Shown here piece by piece: positions 1 through 5,304 of a stretch of DNA of 9,668 nt. A model generated the notes under the pieces. The model worked only from the letters and a program-made list of their open reading frames with translations, was not told the origin of the DNA and ran no database searches. Made by a program: the position numbers and the translations under genes. This stretch comes from Bacteroidales bacterium (GTDB taxonomy: Bacteria; Bacteroidota; Bacteroidia; Bacteroidales; UBA932), in NCBI GenBank assembly GCA_012513425.1, contig JAAZCF010000033.1:1-9668 (forward strand), in the 5' to 3' direction. Within the stretch, counting starts at the first letter, position 1. The number at the start of each line of letters is the position of its first letter.

Positions 1-261
1 ATTATTACTACAGCTTCGATTGTTGCTCCACTTTTAGGTGTTTTAGGATTTGTGTCGCCTCTTGAGATAGCCTTAGCTGTTACATCATTATGCGCAGGCG
101 CAATGGTAGTCTCTCATGTCAATGACAGTTTCTTCTGGGTTGTGACTCAAATGTCAAATATGAGCATCAAAACAGGTTATAGACTTCATACTCTGGGTAC
201 CTTCCTTTGCGGACTCGGCTCAATGGTATCTATTTGGTTGATTTACATTTTTGTTTGTTAA
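1..261 (+). CDS. GntP-family sugar-acid permease, C-terminal fragment
   Basis: The frame is open from the window edge to a TAA at 259-261 and gives the last 86 residues of a polytopic membrane protein; the start lies outside the window. Three hydrophobic stretches are visible (about residues 1-18, 21-38 and 64-86). The segment SHVNDSFFW (residues 38-46) matches the conserved C-terminal SHVNDSGFW region of GntP-family gluconate/proton symporters, and it is followed by the usual short loop and last helix. The family imports gluconate and related aldonic or hydroxy acids across the inner membrane by proton symport. The substrate cannot be read from this piece; the downstream tartronate semialdehyde reductase suggests a glycerate- or aldarate-type acid. 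Only 16 bases separate it from the next gene, so co-transcription is likely. Family call is confident, substrate is inference. Confidence 0.85.
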   Translation: MITTASIVAPLLGVLGFVSPLEIALAVTSLCAGAMVVSHVNDSFFWVVTQMSNMSIKTGYRLHTLGTFLCGLGSMVSIWLIYIFVC

Positions 262-277
262 AAAAATATATAATACT

Positions 278-1279
278 ATGCATAAAAAAGTTTTAATGAA
301 TGTTGAGACGGTATATACCGCCAATGCATTTGCAATAGATAATCAAGTTTATGTGGCTGCTGGTTCTGAAACTACACCAGAAGTATTTCTACATAAATTT
401 GGAACTGATGAAACAAGTTTAGTCGCGGACTGCCCGGGTGGAGTAATGAGTTTCGTTCCTCAACAGCAGTCAAAAGGTCATTTCTTTTCTGTAATGGGTC
501 TATTTCCCCCATTTGTAGGAGCTGAAGCCGGCATATTCCGTCATGTTAAAAATGCATCCTCATGGAACAGTAAAAAAGTTGTTGAACTTCCTTTCGCTCA
601 TCGCTGCGACATTCTTCAATTTGAAGGGAAAGAATATCTTTTCTCAGCATCATGCAGTCAATTCAAAGAGAATCCTTTAGACTGGAGTAAAGCTGGTGAA
701 GTATTTGTGTCAGAATTTAATGAAAAGGGTTTAGCAGAAGAGCCAAAACTCGTGAAAAAATTGTTCCGTAACCATGGAATGCTTAAAGCAAAAATGAATG
801 GTAAGGACACTATCTTTGTTTCTGGAGCTGAAGGTATCTACTACTTTGATTTTGAAGATGGAAATTTTGTTCCAAAGCAATATTTCGACCACGAAGTTAG
901 TGAGTTCGGCATTATCGATAATGATGGTGACGGCAAAGAAGAATTAGTTACCATTGAACCATTCCATGGCAACACTTTAAATGTTTACAAATTCGATGAT
1001 AATAAATGGGAACTAAAATACCAAGATGAGCTGTGGTTTGGTCACGGATTGAGTTGTGGTATGTTTAATGGCGAAGCAATTATTGTTGTAGGCAACAGAA
1101 GAGGCCCACTCACACTTTGCTTATATAAAGCAAAAGATATCGCCAAAGGCGTTTTTAATAAAGAAGTGCTTGAAGAGGAAGCTGGTCCTACACAGACTCA
1201 GGTATTCTCAGACAAAGGGGTTGATTACATTCTAAGTGCCAACCAATTAAAAAAAGAAGTTGCAATATATTATCTATAA
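278..1279 (+). CDS. cytosolic beta-propeller-like (FG-GAP/VCBS-type) protein of unknown function
   Basis: 333 residues. I chose the ATG at 278 over an in-frame TTG at 251 because the TTG lies inside the end of the permease gene. No signal peptide or membrane segment is visible, so it is probably cytosolic. The chain is a series of short beta-rich repeats of about 45-50 residues, as in a beta-propeller. Residues 214-222 (DNDGDGKEE) form the DxDxDGxxE calcium-loop motif typical of FG-GAP/VCBS blades. Histidines recur near equivalent repeat positions: H108 (AHRCD), H166 (NHGM), H205 (DHEVSE), H230 (FHGN) and H256 (GHGLS). That spacing could place a metal site at the propeller axis. Oligogalacturonate lyase and aldos-2-ulose dehydratase are known metal-dependent propeller enzymes acting on sugars; homology to either is not shown. 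Being between a sugar-acid permease and GarR suggests a catabolic enzyme or sensor for the same substrate. Function not recognised. Confidence 0.75.
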   Translation: MHKKVLMNVETVYTANAFAIDNQVYVAAGSETTPEVFLHKFGTDETSLVADCPGGVMSFVPQQQSKGHFFSVMGLFPPFVGAEAGIFRHVKNASSWNSKKVVELPFAHRCDILQFEGKEYLFSASCSQFKENPLDWSKAGEVFVSEFNEKGLAEEPKLVKKLFRNHGMLKAKMNGKDTIFVSGAEGIYYFDFEDGNFVPKQYFDHEVSEFGIIDNDGDGKEELVTIEPFHGNTLNVYKFDDNKWELKYQDELWFGHGLSCGMFNGEAIIVVGNRRGPLTLCLYKAKDIAKGVFNKEVLEEEAGPTQTQVFSDKGVDYILSANQLKKEVAIYYL

Positions 1280-1295
1280 TTAATTATAAATCAAA

Positions 1296-2201
1296 ATGGA
1301 CAATAAATCTAAAAAAATAGGTCTAGTTGGCTTGGGAGTTATGGGCAAGCCAATGGCGAAAAATCTTGTAAAAAATGGTTATTCTTTAGTAGTATTTGAT
1401 ATCAAACCTGAACCAGTTGAAGAACTTGTCAGTTTAGGTGCTGAGTCTCGCTCCACACCTGCAGCAGTTGCAGCTGATTGCGACATCGTTATCACAATGC
1501 TTCCCAATTCTCCACATGTAAAACAAGTCGTCTCTGGCGAAAATGGCCTTATGGAAGGCTTTAAACCAGGAATGATTTACATTGACATGAGTTCAATTTC
1601 TCCAGTTGTAGCGAAAGAACTATCTGAGACTGTTGCAACCAAAGGCGTTATAATGCTTGATGCTCCTGTAAGTGGTGGCGAACCAAAAGCGAAAGCCGGC
1701 ACAATGTCAATCATGGTTGGTGGTAAACAAGAAATTTTCGATTCTGTTATAGATGTATTTCAAGCTATGGGCCGTGATGTTACCCTCGTTGGTGAGATTG
1801 GTAGTGGTAACGTTTGCAAATTATCCAATCAAATTATGGTAGCTCTCCACCTTGCAGCAGTTAGTGAAGCAATGGTATTTGCAGAAAAAGCCGGAGCAGA
1901 TCCTGAAAAAGTATATCAGGCTATTAGAGGTGGTTTGGCTGGAAGTACAGTACTTGATGCCAAAATGCCAATGATTCTTGACCGTAACTTCAAACCAGGC
2001 GGCCCTATCTGGATGCATACAAAAGACCTTCTGAATGTACGCGATGCGGCATTGGCTATTGATGCTCCTATTCCTTTGTCAACAATGGTTCTTGAAGCTA
2101 TGAAAGCATGTAAATGCGATGGTCATGTTAATGACGACCATAGTGGAATAATTCAATATTGGGAGAAACTTGCAAATATTGAAGTAAAAAGGAGAAAGTA
2201 G
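1296..2201 (+). CDS. garR: 2-hydroxy-3-oxopropionate (tartronate semialdehyde) reductase
   Basis: 301 residues, the usual length of the beta-hydroxyacid dehydrogenase family. The enzyme reduces tartronate semialdehyde to D-glycerate with NAD(P)H in the cytosol, a late step in glucarate, galactarate and glyoxylate breakdown. Visible motifs: Rossmann GLGVMG at 12-17, the MLPNSPHV segment at 68-75, the substrate-binding DAPVSGG at 122-128, and the catalytic lysine K175 in GSGNVCKLSNQ (169-179). AIRGGLAGSTVLDAK (209-223), DRNFKPG (229-235) and the conserved K243 in HTKDL also match E. coli GarR as I remember it closely, better than L-threonate or 3-hydroxyisobutyrate dehydrogenases. It starts 16 bases after the propeller gene with no Shine-Dalgarno site, and the permease lies upstream, so it is probably the last gene of a sugar-acid operon. 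A different short hydroxyacid substrate cannot be excluded. Confidence 0.9.
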   Translation: MDNKSKKIGLVGLGVMGKPMAKNLVKNGYSLVVFDIKPEPVEELVSLGAESRSTPAAVAADCDIVITMLPNSPHVKQVVSGENGLMEGFKPGMIYIDMSSISPVVAKELSETVATKGVIMLDAPVSGGEPKAKAGTMSIMVGGKQEIFDSVIDVFQAMGRDVTLVGEIGSGNVCKLSNQIMVALHLAAVSEAMVFAEKAGADPEKVYQAIRGGLAGSTVLDAKMPMILDRNFKPGGPIWMHTKDLLNVRDAALAIDAPIPLSTMVLEAMKACKCDGHVNDDHSGIIQYWEKLANIEVKRRK

Positions 2202-2280
2202 TAATATTATATCAAAGAATAGTAATTATCTATAAATGCACTCATATTGTAATAATATGAAAATTATGTGATATTATCAG

Positions 2281-2347
2281 AAGCATCACTAATATACTTT
2301 TGTACTGTGTTTTAATCATTCAATTTCCGTAATAGGAAGTGATGCTT
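2281..2347. repeat. 10-bp perfect inverted repeat bracketing 47 bases
   Basis: AAGCATCACT at 2281-2290 is the exact reverse complement of AGTGATGCTT at 2338-2347. The 47-base spacer contains the promoter-like box at 2295-2302. The pair could be a long-range RNA stem, the ends of a tiny palindromic element, or paired operator half-sites. No clear target-site duplication flanks it. Confidence 0.45.
2295..2302 (+). promoter_or_regulatory. possible Bacteroidetes -7 box (TACTTTTG)
   Basis: TACTTTTG fits the TAnnTTTG -7 consensus of Bacteroidetes primary-sigma promoters. I see no TTTG -33 element at the expected distance (about 19 bases upstream), and there is no plus-strand gene before the convergent secG. 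If active it would make a short RNA beginning near 2308 and possibly ending at the hairpin at 2368-2393 or the terminator at 2496-2529. Confidence 0.25.
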
Positions 2348-2367
2348 TATGTTTATAGAAGGTAAAC

Positions 2368-2393
2368 GAGGGTGACTTTTTCAAGTCACCCTC
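2368..2393. terminator. perfect 11-bp hairpin, possible garR terminator
   Basis: GAGGGTGACTT at 2368-2378 pairs exactly with AAGTCACCCTC at 2383-2393 around a four-base loop. It lies 166 bases after the garR stop. The stem is terminator-like, but what follows (AATTATTTG) is only weakly T-rich, so intrinsic termination is uncertain. It could instead be a 3'-end-stabilising stem or part of a small RNA. Confidence 0.5.
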
Positions 2394-2495
2394 AATTATT
2401 TGTAGCTCTTTCGATCAAACGCAGCGCAGAGCTCGATAAGCGGCTCGAAACATGCTTGACTGTTGCCTGCAATTATTTCGGTATATATATTAGAC

Positions 2496-2529
2496 AAAAA
2501 TAGCTTGCATTTTCTGCAAGCTATTTTTT
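2496..2529. terminator. bidirectional intrinsic terminator after secG
   Basis: TAGCTTGCA at 2501-2509 pairs with TGCAAGCTA at 2515-2523 around a five-base loop. The stem is extended by A5 at 2496-2500 opposite a T6 run at 2524-2529. A-tract, stem and T-tract give a terminator in both directions. It lies about 20 bases past the secG stop on the minus strand and would also stop plus-strand transcripts coming from garR. Confidence 0.85.
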
Positions 2530-2548
2530 AGTATATAAATAAGTAAAT

Positions 2549-2908
2549 TTATTCTTGAGTTGCTTCTGGAGTTACTTCTTCTGCTGGAATTACGCCTGAA
2601 GGAAGCTCTGGCTGAGCACCCTGAGTAGGGAGAGTCTGCTCAATTTGAGATTTGATATTATCTGAAGCAGCATGTTTGCCAGGAATAACAAAAGTAGCCA
2701 CAACGCTAAGAACAAGAACTATTGCAACCAATACCCATGTGGTTTTCTCAAGGAAGTCTGCGGTTTGACGGACACCAAAGGTACTATTTCCTGAAGCGAA
2801 GTTGGCTGCGAGACCGCCGCCTTGAGAATTTTGCACTAAAACAACGAGTGTCAGGAGAATACTTGCAATCATTATAATGATTGAGATGGTAATATAAGCT
2901 GCTTGCAT
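2549..2908 (-). CDS. secG: preprotein translocase subunit SecG
   Basis: 119 residues. SecG is the small inner-membrane partner of SecYE and helps SecA-driven protein export. Two transmembrane segments are visible, about residues 4-26 and 57-76. The conserved SecG signature between them reads LVQNSQGGGLAANF (about 24-37), followed by an FGVRQTADFLEKTTW stretch that leads into the second helix. The acidic, Pro- and Glu-rich tail after about residue 80 (ending in repeated PEE/PEATQE-like sequence) is longer than in E. coli SecG and looks disordered. It is the last gene of the minus-strand operon, starting 7 bases after the TPR-like gene, and is followed by a strong terminator. No Shine-Dalgarno site precedes it. 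Confidence 0.93.
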   Translation of the reverse strand: MQAAYITISIIIMIASILLTLVVLVQNSQGGGLAANFASGNSTFGVRQTADFLEKTTWVLVAIVLVLSVVATFVIPGKHAASDNIKSQIEQTLPTQGAQPELPSGVIPAEEVTPEATQE

Positions 2909-2915
2909 ATTGTAA

Positions 2916-3509
2916 TTACTTTATTGTTCTTTTACATTTTTCAATAAGGGTTGCAAAGTAAAGGTTTTTTTCTGGATAATACAAAATAAGTTTATTGTAA
3001 ATCTCTATTGATCTTTGATAAAAGCCCTGAGCAAAATAAATATGAGCCAAGGTCTCTGTGCATATTTCCTCGTCAATTATACCACTGCTATAATCTTTTG
3101 TCAAAATAAAAGCTGCCTGATCAAGCGAAGAGCTCAGATTATTTTTAGGAGTAAACCTCAAAGCAGTGAAAGACTCACCATTATTATTCAGCTCGGCAAA
3201 ATCCTCTTTTGAAAAATAGTCACCTCCGGCCACTATATATTTTGGCTTAGGAGCAACTTCTTTAATAGATTTTTCAGATTTCTCTTCTTGTGGCTTTGGA
3301 CCAATACCCATCACAACTCTGTAGTAGATACTTCGGCGGTCCGGCAAGTATAAGCCAACTTTCTTCATGGCAGAGCGAGCATATTCATTACCCATTGATG
3401 CCATTTTCTCAAAATACATGATATGAGCTATAGCAAACCAAGGATAGGCCTCTATAGTTTCTTCCAGAGAGTGGATGTCGAGTTGTCTTATATCAAACGT
3501 CTGTGTCAT
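2916..3509 (-). CDS. TPR-like conserved Bacteroidetes protein
   Basis: 197 residues from the ATG at 3509. A GTG at 3518 in the same frame would overlap the end of lptE, and the ATG sits only 2 bases after the lptE stop, so I prefer the ATG. There is no signal peptide, so it is probably cytosolic. The N-terminus (LEETIEAYPWFAIAHIMYFE, then YLPDRRSIYY) matches a module I recall from many Bacteroidetes TPR proteins, in which a YPYF-type helix pair precedes a DR-x-x-LY motif. A charged linker (about residues 75-90) follows. The C-terminal 50 residues (ETLAHIYFAQGFYQRSIEIYNKLILYYPEK within them) form a TPR-like helix pair ending in the proline-anchored turn. It probably mediates protein contacts; linkage to LptE and SecG suggests envelope assembly or secretion, but no specific role can be read from sequence. 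Confidence 0.8.
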   Translation of the reverse strand: MTQTFDIRQLDIHSLEETIEAYPWFAIAHIMYFEKMASMGNEYARSAMKKVGLYLPDRRSIYYRVVMGIGPKPQEEKSEKSIKEVAPKPKYIVAGGDYFSKEDFAELNNNGESFTALRFTPKNNLSSSLDQAAFILTKDYSSGIIDEEICTETLAHIYFAQGFYQRSIEIYNKLILYYPEKNLYFATLIEKCKRTIK

Positions 3510-3511
3510 AA

Positions 3512-4021
3512 TTACCACTGAGCCACAGAAGCATTAAAGATGTCTTCTACTATTGTTTCAATTATTTGGTCGCAAAGAGAAGCCTCAACGGCATCCAGAC
3601 TTTGCGCGGAATCATAGTCTTGATATGCTGCAAACTGTTTCTTTTCAAAACTTTCCTCAGGATGTAGGACATTTATGAAGGTAGCATTGGCTGTAATTGT
3701 GAGTCGGTTTTGAGCAGCAACCTCATCTGCAGTCACAGCTTGGGCCCTGACCTCGTAACTTTCAATAGAAACAATCAGTTGCAAATGACCGTCCATTTCC
3801 ACATCCTCCAAGCTGGTTAGCTTTTTATATTTATCTTTCAAGGCCTCTGTCAAACTGTTTGCTAAAGTTGGATTAACCTTCAAGGCATTATTCACCACAG
3901 GATCAATAGTAATGGTTTTTACATCAGGTTTGATGGAAGTTCCAGAAAACGAGTATATTTTGCAACTGCTGATTGCAGCAGCGCAACAAATGATAATGAG
4001 AGCAATAAATAGTTTTTTCAT
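3512..4021 (-). CDS. lptE: LPS-assembly lipoprotein LptE
   Basis: 169 residues. LptE is the outer-membrane lipoprotein that plugs and helps fold LptD, which inserts lipopolysaccharide into the outer leaflet. A lipoprotein signal peptide is clear: MKK, a hydrophobic core, then a lipobox AISSC with the lipidated C20. Mature sequence begins KIYSFSGTSIKPDVKTI and continues with NPTLANSLTEALKDKY, the features I recall as typical of the Bacteroidetes LptE family (related to the gamma-proteobacterial RlpB fold). The ATG overlaps the stop of the sigma-54 activator gene by four bases (ATGA), which suggests translational coupling. An AAGGAG sequence at 4033-4038 lies 11 bases upstream, inside the previous gene. 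LptD is not in the window. Confidence 0.88.
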   Translation of the reverse strand: MKKLFIALIIICCAAAISSCKIYSFSGTSIKPDVKTITIDPVVNNALKVNPTLANSLTEALKDKYKKLTSLEDVEMDGHLQLIVSIESYEVRAQAVTADEVAAQNRLTITANATFINVLHPEESFEKKQFAAYQDYDSAQSLDAVEASLCDQIIETIVEDIFNASVAQW

Positions 4022-5178
4022 TCTAGATTGAGCTCCTTAATTTTTCTATATAGTGTTCTTTCTGAAAAACCAAGCTCTTGTGCAGTGGCTTGCCGCTTGC
4101 CTCCATTACGTTCCAAGGCCTTTATTATCAGCTCACGAGTTGCATCTTGAAGCGATACAGACTCAGATATAGGCTCAGCTGCCTCTTTTGGCTCTTCATA
4201 ATTATCAATCTCATCAATAAGCAGCTTTGCAGCAGCAACCTTGCTTTGCGCAGGAGCTGAGATATTCCCTGACTCTACCTTCTGCTTAAGTTCCTCAACT
4301 TCCCTACGAAGTTGAAACAATATTTTGAAAATAATGTCACGGTCGCTCAAATAATCCGCACTCTTCTCCCCTGTGACGACCGGCAAATTTACTTCATGGT
4401 CTGAAGGAAGATAACGACTGAGAATCTCAGGGTGGATATGTCGGTCAGGCTCTAGAATGGATATCTGCTCAGCCACACTTTTCAGTTGACGAATATTTCC
4501 GGGCCAACGATATGCAGTGAGCATTTGCACTGCATCATCATCAAGTCGAACAGCAGGAATATGATATTTGTCTGCAAAATCCAAAGCAAACTTTTTAAAA
4601 AGCAGATGAATGTCACCTTTTCGCTCTCTCAAAGCAGGTAATCGGATAGGCACTGTATTGAGCCTATAGTACAAATCTTCACGAAACTTTCCTGAAGCAA
4701 TAGCATTACGCAAATTAATATTGGTGGCAGCTACCACCCTGACATCAGTTTTTTGAACTTTTGATGAGCCGACTTTAATGAATTCTCCAGTCTGGAGCAC
4801 TCTCAGCAATCTAACTTGAGTGGATAATGTCAATTCGGCAACTTCATCTAGGAAAAGAGTGCCACCATCGGCCTCTTCAAAATAACCTTTGCGAGTCTCG
4901 GTGGCTCCTGTGAAGGCTCCTTTTTCATGGCCAAACAGCTCTGAATCAATAGTTCCTTCGGGAATGGCGCCACAATTGACAGCAATATACACATTATGCT
5001 TGCGTGGACTTTCGTAATGAATAATCTGAGGAATAAACTCTTTACCGACGCCGCTTTCTCCAGTAACCAACACAGAAAGGTCTGTAACAGCAACTTGACG
5101 AGCTACCTCTATGGCGCTCATCAATTCGGTACAATTACCAATGATACCGAAGCGTTGTTTGATTTGAGATAAATCCAT
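4018..5178 (-). CDS. sigma-54-dependent transcriptional activator without receiver domain
   Basis: 386 residues. These proteins use ATP hydrolysis to remodel sigma-54 RNA polymerase into an open complex. The AAA+ domain starts almost at the N-terminus: Walker A GESGVGKE at 40-47, the sigma-54-contacting GAFTGA loop at 87-92, Walker B GGTLFLDE at 105-112, ATN at 151-153, the arginine region DLYYRL (168-173), and sensor II WPGNIRQL at 225-232. A low-complexity, charged linker of about 90 residues follows, with a coiled-coil-like stretch near 283-302. A C-terminal Fis-type helix-turn-helix occupies about 343-386 (ERNGGKRQATAQELGFSERTLYRKIK). No receiver, GAF or PAS domain is present, so its signal must come from a partner protein or expression level. 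It is the first gene of the operon with lptE and secG. Confidence 0.92.
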   Translation of the reverse strand: MDLSQIKQRFGIIGNCTELMSAIEVARQVAVTDLSVLVTGESGVGKEFIPQIIHYESPRKHNVYIAVNCGAIPEGTIDSELFGHEKGAFTGATETRKGYFEEADGGTLFLDEVAELTLSTQVRLLRVLQTGEFIKVGSSKVQKTDVRVVAATNINLRNAIASGKFREDLYYRLNTVPIRLPALRERKGDIHLLFKKFALDFADKYHIPAVRLDDDAVQMLTAYRWPGNIRQLKSVAEQISILEPDRHIHPEILSRYLPSDHEVNLPVVTGEKSADYLSDRDIIFKILFQLRREVEELKQKVESGNISAPAQSKVAAAKLLIDEIDNYEEPKEAAEPISESVSLQDATRELIIKALERNGGKRQATAQELGFSERTLYRKIKELNLE

Positions 5179-5185
5179 ATGATTG

Positions 5186-5193
5186 CAAAGTTA
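5186..5193 (-). promoter_or_regulatory. promoter -7 box for the sigma-54 activator/lptE/secG operon
   Basis: On the minus strand this reads TAACTTTG, a match to the TAnnTTTG Bacteroidetes -7 consensus. Its edge is only 7 bases from the ATG at 5178, so transcription would begin about at or just before the start codon and the mRNA would be leaderless or nearly so. No clear -33 TTTG at the standard distance is visible. Confidence 0.5.
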
Positions 5194-5224
5194 CAAATAA
5201 TTTCAAGGATTTGTTAATTAATAT

Positions 5225-5232
5225 TATATTTG
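5225..5232 (+). promoter_or_regulatory. promoter -7 box for the OmpA-like/TPR lipoprotein
   Basis: TATATTTG fits the TAnnTTTG consensus. Transcription from it would start near 5238 and give a leader of about 65 bases before the ATG at 5305. The nearest TTTG upstream (5210-5213) is only 11 bases away, closer than the usual 19 or so, so the -33 element is weak or absent. The 126-base region (5179-5304) is shared with the divergent sigma-54 activator promoter. Confidence 0.5.
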
Positions 5233-5304
5233 CATATCTATGATACTTTCTCACAAAGAAATTAATATAATTATCTAATATCAACTAAAACTATTTATCA
5301 AGCA

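Larger units (their letters stand above)
2202..2548. other. intergenic region between convergent genes
   Basis: This 347-base stretch separates garR and secG, whose 3' ends face each other. It holds a 10-bp inverted repeat (2281-2290 with 2338-2347), a promoter-like TAnnTTTG box at 2295-2302, a perfect 11-bp hairpin at 2368-2393, a less AT-rich segment at about 2404-2470 that can fold into alternative short stems, and a terminator at 2496-2529. No convincing protein-coding frame is present: the visible ATG-started frames are about 8 to 12 codons. It could encode a small RNA, but the sequence alone does not establish that. Confidence 0.6.

Noticed and set aside
251..277. TTG start giving nine extra residues on the propeller gene
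   Set aside because: It would begin inside the end of the permease gene; the ATG at 278 gives a clean 16-base gap and an ordinary N-terminus.
2243..2259. CATATT / AATATG inverted repeat after garR, considered as an operator or terminator
   Set aside because: Six AT-rich pairs are expected by chance in such sequence, and no T-tract follows.
2418..2453. Short minus-strand frame (12 codons) next to the 2368-2393 hairpin, resembling a leader peptide followed by an attenuator
   Set aside because: No gene follows on that strand that it could attenuate, there is no ribosome-binding site, and it lies downstream of the secG terminator.
3510..3518. GTG start for the TPR-like gene at 3518
   Set aside because: It overlaps the lptE stop and adds only three residues; the ATG at 3509 is stronger and sits 2 bases after that stop.
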